Below the pieces are notes generated by a model. The model was not told where the DNA came from, ran no database searches, and was given only the letters and a program-made list of their open reading frames with translations. Source: Phallusia mammillata (lineage: Eukaryota; Chordata; Ascidiacea; Phlebobranchia; Ascidiidae). From it: a DNA stretch of 64,000 nucleotides. Position numbers and translations under genes: made by a program. Positions 47,691 through 57,981 of the stretch are shown here, piece after piece. The first letter of the stretch is position 1. The number at the start of each line of letters is the position of its first letter. Location of the stretch: contig QLIY01000063.1 of the NCBI GenBank assembly GCA_003260075.1, positions 159,194 through 223,193 of the forward strand. Direction: 5' to 3'.

Positions 47691-49404
47691 ATGGCAATGA
47701 ATTTTTCGTATGGTGATTTATCTGATATCTTCTGTTCATGTGTTAGTTCGGATGGTTATGAAGTATCGAACCTAATATCAAACGAGGAGCACAAACGTCG
47801 AAAGGTATTTTTTTGGAAACTAGCGTATAAGTGATGCAGTAAATCGTTTCTTAAATCACAAGGAATTGACTTCTGTTTATTTTTAGAGAAAAAATATACT
47901 GTGTATTGTAATTTAGGTAAGTTAACTTTGAAACAGAATCACATTTGCTGTGACCATTGTGTTGCTTTGGAGAGACCTGCACCACTTTGATATTTGAGCC
48001 ATTGAGCGCATAACATTATCTATTTTTTGGGCATAACTTTGTTGTAGGGATTTCAAGCAGAAAGATTCGCCAGAGTTCCAGTATATGTTGCAGTCAAATT
48101 TCCTCTTCCAATTCAACTCCAAAAGATTGTGATAAAGCCGTGGGTAGGACAACAATGTGCTAAACTGATCAAAGTGCTTTCATCACAAAAAACTTTGTGG
48201 GTACTTGTGAGTTTGCATTCCGAAATCAACAGTTGTATTGTAAATTTCTTTTTTAACTTTCAGGAAAAGCAACAATGTGTTGGAATGCTTAAACGAAATA
48301 TCTTTCCACACTGCCAAAGCCACTGTAACGAAGCAGTCTGTGATATCCTTTGTCAACCCTAACTATAGAGACAGTTATCATTTATCCAGTTCATCATGTG
48401 AACAGGAGGAAAATGAAATAATAATAACTTTGGAAGGCAGATTCACCAACATAACTGCTATAAAGGTTGGCATTTTGCAGATGTTGAGGGGAAGTGTGCC
48501 ATCCATGCAAGCTTTGGAGATATGGGGGTGTCCATCTTTTAAATGTAACAAAAAACTAAGTTTCGAAGTTGTCCAAAAGTGGAAAAACTTGCTCAAAATG
48601 AAGAAAGCATTTTCAGTACCAAATTCAATCTCTTGCAAATCCCAAAGTGAAGAGTTACCTGAACATTCTGTAATGTATGCAAAGAATGTTTTAAATACAA
48701 ATGATGAAACCAACATGGATAATGGTTCAATCCCAAAACAATTTCTTGACCCTCTTGTGTGTGTGATGATGAAAAACCCTGTGTTACTGCCAAGCGGTCA
48801 CACTATTGACCAAAGAACACTGGACAAGCACATTCAAGCCCAAGCAGAATGGGGTCGGCCTCCATCTGACCCCTTCACCGGCATAACTTTCACAGAAAAC
48901 CAAAAGCCTGTACCAAATGTCCAACTTAAATTAAGACTTGATCAACATGCATTGGATACACTGTCTTCTGGCAAAATGCCTTCTAATGGAGGTGTAATAC
49001 TGACAAATTCTTCAAAGCCCAGTACACAGATTAAGCGACCATCAGATTGTGAGAGACATTCAAATGCTAAAATCAGAAAGCTAGATTCTGGAGAATCAAG
49101 CAGGTCCACCCACAAATCTGTGTATGGTAGCCTTGAAACAACACTGTTGGCAGCTCACCAAAGAAATGCACAGTTTCGGGCAATTCAACTCGACAACAAC
49201 AATGAGAAGCCTAACAACATTTATTGTGCCAAATGCAATGCGTTTTTGTCATCAACAGTTGCACAGTACATATTGCCGTGTGAGCACAAACTGTGCCGGA
49301 CATGTTGCCTAAAAATATCCACAGATTCAAAACCAGGCACAAAACACTGCCCCAACTGCCAAGCAAGCTTTGTGAGCAATGATGTTTATCGAACGTTTCT
49401 ATAA
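47691..49404 (+). CDS. UBOX5: RING finger protein 37 / U-box protein 5 (E3 ubiquitin ligase)
   Basis: E3 ubiquitin ligase carrying both a U-box and a C-terminal RING. Exons: 47691-47804 (SDGYEVSNLIS, characteristic of the RNF37 N-terminus), 48048 to about 48196 (VPVYVAVKFPLPIQLQKI) and about 48264-49404. The predicted protein is about 467 residues. The U-box lies at about 246-320 (FLDPLVCVMMKNPVLLPSG, then WGRPPSDPFTG), and the RING at about 405-455 with CAKC, CEHKLC and CPNC zinc ligands. The start at 47691 is chosen because an earlier ATG at 47683 meets a stop four codons later. The exon 2 donor that restores frame is GTGGGT (after 48196), weaker than the nearby GTGAGT, so that junction is the least certain part. 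Convergent with IBTK; stops are 130 bp apart. Confidence 0.92.
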
Positions 49405-49503
49405 CATTTTCTTTTTTCATATATTTTCGCTACGTGAAAACAGATGAAACATGATTTTTTAAAAGCGCATGCACCAGCAAAAAGCAAACAAGATTTCACA
49501 TAG

Positions 49504-49509
49504 TTTATT
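49504..49509 (-). terminator. Poly(A) signal AATAAA for IBTK
   Basis: AATAAA on the minus strand 25 bp after the IBTK stop, giving a very short 3' UTR. It lies about 100 bp from the end of the convergent UBOX5 coding region. Confidence 0.6.
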
Positions 49510-49534
49510 GCACACAGTTACATGGTATCTTTCA

Positions 49535-52500
49535 TCATGAGCTTTGCTTTCGTTCTTTAGAAAAACTGAGTGCTTGGTGGTCAGGAACTCTGGTCACAGT
49601 AAAGAACCGTTTGTCATTTTTAACACCCTTTCTGGAGTGTTGGTAATGCTTTTTCAATTGATCCATAGCTTCATCTTCCAACTAAAACATGGAAGCATTA
49701 GGTGCTTAATTTAAATACAGTTGCAAATTGAAATGATGATTGAAATCTAACCTGAATCAAAACAAGTGGCTTTTTGCTAGTTTTTTCAGCTCTCTCATGA
49801 CATAGTTGTTCACTTTCCACAATATCGATAAAGGAAGGTGAATGTTCCACGTAACTTGAACTCATTGTTTGTCCACTTTGTGCTGGATTTTCATATGGTG
49901 GTGAAATTCGTGCTTCCAGCTGAATTTGTTGCCATGGGCTATAATAAAATTGTCAACAGTTAAAAAATGTTCGATACAGTTAATAAATGAGTAAAGCACA
50001 GAAATAGTTCATTTTTTCAAAAAAATTTAAAACGGTGTTTCCACGTACCCTGATGGAGAGAACTTTATATCTGGTGACTTGATAGGGGATGGTGGTAAAA
50101 AAGTCTTTGTTGCATCTGGGACATCCCATATGGCTGTAGTTTGCTTTGGTGATCTACATTCACAAAATAAGGTATTTGAACAATCTTTAAATGTGGCATG
50201 AGTCGACAAAAACAAAAAATGATAAGATTTCGTGGAAATTCAGGTAACCCTTAAAAATCACCTCATAGGAATTCCCCATGCATTTGTGACTGGTTTTACA
50301 GGTGGAGAAACAGGTTCAGTGACATGTGCTGTGTTCTCCTGCTCTCTTAAGCGGCGCCTTTCCTTTTGTGACAACTTTTTTGTCTTTCCATGCACAGGAT
50401 GGCCTGAGCTACCTTTGTTCATGTTTGATGATCCATTTTGTTTGATATTTGCAAGTGATGGAAAGTCATTGGTTGAATAGGATTGATTCGGGTCTTTGTT
50501 CAAAATTTTAGCATTACTGTTTGGCAACCAACTTGACACAGATTCAACCTTTTTTGCTTTGGCAGAAGAATTAGGTTCAGTTGTGTTCAGTGTTGTTTTT
50601 ACTTCAGTTTTTAATGCTTTCGGCCTTTCAAGAGTGGCTTGTTTATTACTCTCCACTACTACAGCACTTCCATCATCTTGCGTTGGTTCATCAGAGGTTG
50701 CCAACATTTTTTCTAAAATTTCATCCTCTGCATATTTTGGTTCCTTGTATAACAAGTCTGAAAGAAGGACTCCAAATTTTTTGTTTCTTTTACCCTTCGA
50801 TGGTCCACTGCTCAGACTGGGCTTTCTACGACTCGGTGAGGTGTTATGCTGTACCTTTATCTTTCTCTCATCAGAAGAATCATGTACATCCCTATCTGTA
50901 GGATACCGAGGGATGTGGTCAATCCTGGGAACATCACTCGTTGAAGCTATAACCCTTGTGTACACATCTGGGATATTCGACCTTCAAAAAAGTCAACAAT
51001 TTTTTGCAGGACCACCAAAGCTAATTAATTCCACTGAAAGATTTTAATATGGAATACAAAAAGCCAAGCAATATAGGAAAACTTTAGCAGAACACTCAAA
51101 CATGAAAACAAATCGTTTTACAAAGTGATCCTAATCACAAAGTAGGTAAACTTGGGGCAAATTTAAATTCTTCAAGGTTGTAACTATGTGTTTGCAATTG
51201 GTAGACAAGTCAAATCCCACCTGTATATGTTTTCAAGTTCATCAAACACCTCTGGGTCAGCAGAATGGAAAGATGGTGTGCATAAAAGTGCTGGCAAGTT
51301 TTGACAAGCGAATTGCAGGCATGAATTGTATAATTGTTTGCTGTTAAACGCTTCAGCAACTTCACTAACGGAAACTACATTTTTCAAAGTCAAAAGTGGA
51401 ACAATCTGTGCAAAACAATGTTATTTTTACTTTTTGTGTGTGGGAGTTGTCAAAAAATTGGTAACTAAATGGGATGGGCCGAGCCAAGGCGAGCCTGAAC
51501 CTGAGTACTCTGTACTGAACATTGCTGTTTTTGATGCTCAGTGCTCAGCTGAGCAGTTGCACAAACTGACCCAAGCATTAAATTGCATATTCATGCCCTG
51601 CTAAGATGTGAAACTAGTGTTCAAAAGGGTATCAAGAACAAAAATGACTGTTTTTTAAATGTGTTAGATGGAGGAAAATACTTTTGTAGCCTGTACAGCT
51701 TAATACACCGATGGTGATACTCGGCCGAGTATTCACATGAGATGGTGGTACTCGGCCGAGTATTCACATGAGATGCTCGGTGCTCGACCAAACAGAACAT
51801 TTTTAGATTTGGTCTATCCCTAGGAACTTACTTGCACTTCAGCAACTTGTTTCAGTCTGTCCATTAACAGCAAGTCCGCAGAAGCCAGTATTTCACAAAG
51901 ACTTTCAATTGATGTGGCCCCATGAAGTGAAGTGGGTGAATCAGTGTAAGCAAAGTCAAGCACAAAGCGAAAAACATCAGATGGCACCGGAACCTGTATA
52001 AATTGCAAATGTCGCACAACTCACTTCTACTTGTGACACAATACAAAAGAACTGACATTTTAATGTAATGCATTTTTGCATAAAGTTATATAGCAATGTT
52101 GTCAATACATATTTTACCTTCAAGTGAGCACATTCACCAATTTTCATGTTTGAGGATTCCATCCATGGAGAAAGGAGCATGCCTTGAAAGAATGGTGCTC
52201 TAGCACACAAAACACACCTGTGTGCTTGAAATGTTTGACCATCATCACATTCGATGACACAGTCAAACAAATTAGGATGCAACATTCTGTTCAATGTAAA
52301 TGAAGGCAAACTGGCAGTTTTGACAATTTTCCCATCATGTACAACAAGTTTGTCAACAGTTTCTTTGATACCAAAGATACCAAGCTTGACAGCAACATTT
52401 CTAAGCAGGGTAATGCTGTTTACTTTCGAATTTTCTTCCTTTTTGCCAAATTTGGTTGAGGTGATATCACCATCAAAGCATTTCTCATTTGTTCCGCAGT

Positions 52501-55500
52501 AAACTTTGCACAATCCAAGCTCAACCAACTCCTCATTGAACTGCTGATTGCTTTGTAGCATTTCACATGTGCCAGTATATATTAACTGCAACAGGTTCTT
52601 TGCAATTTTAGGGTACACATTCTCAATGACAATTTCACCACAATCTTCACCAGAGGTGACTTCTGATAATAGGAGTTTGTAAAAATGTGATGAGCGAGAT
52701 GCAAGAATGTAAGAATGAGCAGGATATGTAACATCTGGTTTATCTTTTCTTTTTACTCTGATGATTATGTCATGAAGGATGTCACGATCATTTGCATCTT
52801 TAAGCAAAGCACCAAGATGTTCTGATAGTTCACTTGCAGTCACAAATGGAACCTAGACAAAACCAAAAAAGTTCAACATAAATGGGTTACATAATGGTTA
52901 CTGCTGAATCTTAACATATAGTGCAGGGGCGGGCAACATACGGACGGGATTTTGAGCGGCCCGCAGACAGTTTCTGGTCTTACATGATAACGTGGCCCGC
53001 GGCCACAGTCTGCCGAATCCCCCACTACTTGCTTACTACGTCAAATTATAGTTGTAACAAACAGTAACGCTCCCCAATAACAGAAAAACTTTCCCGCCGT
53101 TGTTACCATTGCACCATACGTCCATTGTTACGACATAACTGCCAACCTTGTGCGTGGCCTGCTTTCACGGTTTCCTTTGTTTCCACACATGTAGTGTGGT
53201 TAGTGTTTCAGCAGTATCCAAGTCTGTGGTATATGCATTAAATTTGCTGTGGTGAATAATTTTATGTTATATCAGTTAGATTGTTTGGACTGTATTGTAA
53301 TTGCGACGTTCTTGATTGTATTTAGTTTAGGTGGTCAAAAATCCGTTTTAAATCACTGGATAAATACGCGATTAATGTATCGATTCACGAATCCGGCCCG
53401 CCAAGTACTTCATTTTCCCATATCAGGCCCGCCGACTGGAGAAGTTGCCCGCCCCTGGTATAGTGGCTTACATTGGTAACAAAATTCCGTGGGTCTGATT
53501 GAAGAATGGCAGTGTTTCTTCCTTTGGGTCCCAACACTGCAGAATGAGTGCGGAAGGCACAAGGAACTTGCTCCAAGTTAAATGTTTGTGATGAATCTGC
53601 TTCCAATAGTTCCAAGCTGTTTGCAAATTCCTAAAAATGTAAACAAAAAAATTCATGCATGTTGTATTTAAACTGCACAAATTAATGCTTAAAGCAGAGA
53701 CAGTAAAAGTTAACCTGTTTGTGGAGTGACTGGTTTTTCTTTGACTTTCCAGGATGCCAAGCAGAATACTGTCCGATGTAAGCTGTTCCATCAACAGAGA
53801 CAAACAACACATTGCTGCCCCGACTACTCATAACAATATCACTTATCCAATGCACCTGCAAAATGAGTCTAACTTAAGAAGAATTCATCTAATTTAATAC
53901 AGGTGGTTCCAAATGAAAATTTAAATGGTCTTAGTATTTCTTGCGAAAATACTACATTTTTTGAGAGCACTAACAGAATTAGGATTTATGCTATTGCAAA
54001 TTTGGGCTACTGCTCTGATCATTACCTGTTTTATACCAAACTGACATCTGTCAATGCTTGCATGTGAAGATGACCATGATATTAAATCACCTGACTTTTT
54101 TAAAATCAGTACACGACATTCTCTGTCATCTCTTTGTTGATGATCGTCTTTTACAAGTTTGTTACCAGAGAATGTCAATTTTACCTGATTGGATAACAAC
54201 ACAAAATTGACATTAAATAGCCTTTATATGTATTCACAAAATAAATACATCCAAATATAGCACCATTATCTACCTGACCCACAACAGTCTTATCCAGCAA
54301 ACCACCTCCGACTTGCAGTTTTTCAATATCCATGTGCTTTGACACAATTTTGCGAACAACAAACTCATGCAAGACATACACTGATCCCTGCAAAAATATT
54401 TGTATGTTCCCAATCAGGAATGGTGTTCTTGGGTGAAAATAGTTACCTGGGAAGTTGCAACAACAGTGGCAGCATCACTTGAATGCACAGACAATATCTT
54501 GCTGTCTTCTTTGTACACACCAGATACTTGGCGGGGTGTAATAATAAAGGTATCGCCTTTTGCATGACCTAGGAAAAAACATTAGTTATTCTTTACATTT
54601 TCCCCTGCTTAAAGAAAACAAAGAAAAATGTTTGACAACAGAAAAGTTTACTTAAAGCTTGAAAAAGAATTACCTAATTGTCCTGCATTGGTTCCAAATG
54701 TGTAAAGAGATGTTGGTGTCCACACCACAGTGTGATAACAGCCCACACTACAGCCAATAATGTGATTGTCGCGGAGAGTGGTAACTTTAGTGGGGATCAA
54801 AACCTTAGGTGGAGGTGGATTGAGCCCCAACACTCGACAATGGTTCATTCCACAAACAAACACCTAAATTATAGTTTTGATTTAAAGCTGTTTTGCATCT
54901 TAAAGAAACTTACAGTTACAAACCTGGCCATCTTCAGCCACAAACACAGAGTGATCAACAGATGCAGATATGTTGATAACTTTTATATTTGTAAGGCCTT
55001 CAGTTTTTTGAGGATGTATAAAAGTGTCTTCTTGTCCAGTGCCAAGTCTTCCACCTCTCCCATTGCCACAGGTATAAACAACACCCTCATGTGTGAGAAA
55101 TAATGAGTGGAACTTGCATAGCACAACCTGGTTAAAAACAGAAATATGACAGTATAATACTAAATAGATATGCCCACTCAAAGCAGTGAAGCACCATCAG
55201 AACTTGGTTTAAAGAGCACTTTAAAATATCTCGGATTGGGTATTTGTACCGTGTATTTGATGTACTGAAACTTTGGTTTGTCAAATTTTGTCGGCGGAAT
55301 AAATCCTAATGATTCAATGGAAATTGAATCTTTTACAAACACAACTTTAAAGTGAAAAATGTTTTTTTATTTATTTAAATGCACACCAAAGAACCTGACT
55401 GCATAATAACTAAGATTGTATTAACTAGTGTTGAATAAAAAAACTGGTACTTAGGAACACTATACACGGACTTGAAAAGTAATTTAATCACAAACATTAC

Positions 55501-57581
55501 TGCCAAGGTAGTGGTGTATATAGCATACATCGTTCAGACGTTACGACAATCTTTGTTGTCATCATCAGTGCATTGAGATTGTCGAAACGTCTGAACGATG
55601 TGGGGGGGGGGCAGTGATGATGCCAACAGAGATTGTCGAAACTTCTGAACGATGTATTCTATATACACCACTACCTTGGCAGTAATGTTTGTGATTAAAA
55701 AACTGATAAATATTTGGTTTTGGTCCAAACCTAATTTAGCTGATTCAATGCATCTCGTGTTTGTATTATGGCACTAATAAAAGTCAGGGCTTTAGTGAAT
55801 GCACAAATAGACAATTCTTGGGGGTTTGTACTGTAAGAGCAATTGATATTTTTACCTGTGCAATTGATATTTTCTTTCTGGCAAAACATTCAACAACTTC
55901 CGGTAATTTTCTGCTCTTTTGACTTTCATGAGCAAGAGTCATATTTTCATTTACACCCCATGTGTATAAGTCAGTGGAATCTGATTTACGAAGGTCATTC
56001 CAACTGCAAAAAATAAAGCATACAACACTAATTAGCAAAAACAACCAATTTACGCCAACAGCAATTGCAACAGCCCAGAGGTTTCCAACCAGGGGGAAAT
56101 TTGTGTCACAATATAAAACACTTCCTAGTTGTCTTTGCTATGTGTTATTGCTGCATTTGCCATATATGAGTTGAGAAAAAGAAAGTTCTTGCATAATCGT
56201 ATAATGTAGGGGGGAAATAGATTTGAATATCGACTAAAAGGGTGCACAGGACGAAAAGGTTGGGAACCACTGTAACAACCATTATTCAGCACAGCTATAA
56301 ACAGACAATAATTCAATATTATAAACAGTTCACAAGTGAAATTTGACACTTACTTCTTGATGCTAATATTGCTATTCCTATTTACATTAGGCTTATTCAC
56401 CCAAGGTGCAACATCATTGGTCATAAATGTCAGAATATTACATCCATCTTTGTCTTTGATCCACATTGAAGCACCATTCTTAAAACAACAAAAAAGTAAC
56501 ATATTAGAAACCTAAAATATGATTTATAAACAGGAATTAGTACTGCAGTAATTATTTAATCCAAAAAAATGAGACTGGCATTGTAAATTGCAACAATACT
56601 AAGATTTAGGTTTAAAAGAAAAGTAAGTCATAAATTGGATGCATAAATAACTTGGTACTTTGAAGATAATCCATCCAGAAACAAAGATTACAGTTTTACA
56701 AATAGGATACTTGTCATTTAAACTTGATTATGATATCTCAGTGGTAGTACCTGCAATAGAGCAACCACACACCCAACCCTTCCAAAGTACACAGCTCGGT
56801 GCAGAGCAGTCCATCCAGATTCAACATCCTTACAATTCACATTGAAAGTGGAAGGTGACTCCTTAGCTTGCTCCAACAACCAATGTAATATGTCTGCCTT
56901 CCCACAGGAGGCAGTTACATGAAGCGGTGTACGTCCATTGCTGTCTTGTCGGTAAAGAGCATTGATACAATGGCTCCGCACATACTCTACAAACATCACA
57001 AAAACATTTGTTTGTGTTAGCTTTTGACAGAAAAGCAATACTTTATAATGCCAAACCCGGGTCTGACTTTCACATGACTTAAAATGAAAAAAAAGTAATT
57101 GTTGCAGTACAGCATTTATTCACCAATTAGGCTTTTCACATTTTTATTCCATAAATTGTTTTGTGCATTCAGAGCTTTTTCTGATTTTGCGTTACTTTTA
57201 CTTGTTAATAACAGTTAACCCTAATATGCAACACTAACAGCCCTTCAACATAATGGGTTTTATCAAAATGTAACAAGAAATAACTCAACCTTATCCACAC
57301 AAAGATAAATGTATCGGAAACTTTATAGCCATCTAATTTCTCACTCCTGTCATTTTTGTGATAAAAAAACTACCATTTTTAACAAATTGCAACATGACAT
57401 ACATAACTAGTTGTACCTAAATTTGTGCAAAGTCAAGGTTAACCAACAAAACCTAATGCACTACATGTGGACTCGAACCTTTCACTTGATGCAATGTTCC
57501 TCTTAAAATGACAGAGTTCAAGTTATCAACGCATCCCACGAACGTGCATTTGGGAAAGCATCTCTCCTCAAAATTCGACAT
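49535..57581 (-). CDS. IBTK: Inhibitor of Bruton tyrosine kinase homologue (ankyrin, RCC1, two BTB domains)
   Basis: In vertebrates IBTK binds BTK and acts as a substrate adaptor of CUL3 ubiquitin ligases. Exon 1 is 57479-57581 (MSNFEERCFPKCTFVG), whose AAA-G end joins the next exon, 56751-56985, in frame. That exon has ankyrin repeats (NGRTPLHVTASCGKADILHWLL, GWTALHRAVYFGR). RCC1 blades follow in 55857-56003 (DLYTWGVNENMTL), about 54926-55132 (VVYTCGNGRGGRLGTG) and 54674-54865 (LYTFGTNAGQLG). Two BTB domains lie at about 52850-52560 (YPAHSYILASRSSHFYKLL) and 52280-52130 (FQAHRCVLCARAPFFQGML), continuing to 51831. A disordered Ser/Pro-rich region (50260-50980) precedes the C-terminal exons 50043-50155, 49749-49939 and 49535-49675, stop TGA at 49535-49537. 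The domain order matches vertebrate IBTK. The exon 1 donor GTTCGA is weak. Confidence 0.92.
51469..51822. mobile_element. hAT-type MITE at an IBTK splice donor (same family as 15382-15725)
   Basis: Shares long internal stretches with 15382-15725 (for example GAGCAGTTGCACAAACTGA and TGCTCGACCAAACAGAACAT). Ends are GGGATGGGCC and the inverted GGTCTATCCCTA. Flanking octamers GTAACTAA and GGAACTTA match at 6 of 8. A 30-bp GATGGTGGTACTCGGCCGAGT-type tandem duplication lies at about 51711-51770. The right target copy overlaps the donor GTAAGTTCC of an IBTK exon ending at 51832. Confidence 0.75.
52924..53457. mobile_element. hAT-type MITE with CAGGGGCGGGCAAC ends in an IBTK intron
   Basis: Terminal inverted repeats CAGGGGCGGGCAAC and GTTGCCCGCCCCTG, 534 bp, with flanking octamers ATATAGTG and GTATAGTG (7 of 8 match). 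Inside, GGCCCGC motifs recur near both ends. The right target copy starts at intron position +7 of the donor GTAAGC of the IBTK exon ending at 53472. Confidence 0.85.
55484..55698. mobile_element. Fold-back element with about 65-bp inverted arms in an IBTK intron
   Basis: The arm starting TTAATCACAAACATTACTGC at 55484 recurs inverted up to 55698 with few differences. The middle holds two direct copies of GATTGTCGAAAC.TCTGAACG separated by ten G (55602-55611). Because the ten-G run resembles the 10-C spacers seen elsewhere, the loop may be misassembled. It is a MITE-like or fold-back element without coding capacity. Confidence 0.7.
56076..56272. mobile_element. Short hAT-type MITE in an IBTK intron
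   Basis: Ends CAGAGGTTTCCAACC and the inverted GGTTGGGAACCACTG, 197 bp, with flanking octamers CAACAGCC and TAACAACC (6 of 8 match). The CAGTGGTTCCCAACC-type end is common in animal hAT MITEs. Confidence 0.75.
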
Positions 57582-57981
57582 CGTCAATCAGTCCATCATT
57601 TTCTTCTCTCAATTCGTTTAAACTGACTCAAATACACATTGCTTACTTTTACTTTTTAAATCCTGCTGACTTCAAGAAAACAAAACACCACCAGCGTAGG
57701 CATTCAACCATGACGAGGTGACGTTGCTAAAATACTTTCAAGTGGATATGGGTAAAATATGCTGAGTCACATGGTTCGTGATGTAATTTATATTCAGAAA
57801 TGTGAATACACAGCTGCGAGTAATAAAGTAATAAAACGAAGATTGCACTTGAAAGAAAATCAAACAAACAATTGAAAAACAATGGATGTAACACAACATT
57901 TCAGCTCAACACGAGAATCAAAGAACCATGGCAAGTCATTATTGTACTGCATTAAAATCAGCGGGGGTTAGCGGTGTTAAT
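57582..57981. other. Intergenic space between WASHC4 3' end and IBTK 5' end
   Basis: The two genes point the same way (minus), with about 400 bp between the WASHC4 stop and the IBTK ATG. No repeat and no canonical AATAAA were seen on the minus strand. It must contain the WASHC4 3' UTR and the IBTK 5' UTR or promoter. The close tandem spacing leaves room for co-transcription, but nothing here shows it. Confidence 0.5.

Noticed and set aside
48277..48300. UBOX5 beginning at this point as a single-exon gene
   Set aside because: There is no ATG here (GTG), and two upstream exons encode the conserved RNF37 N-terminus in frame.
57440..57560. tRNA-like B box (GGTTCGAGTCC) on the minus strand
   Set aside because: No cloverleaf forms, and the sequence is better explained as the end of IBTK exon 1 and its donor.
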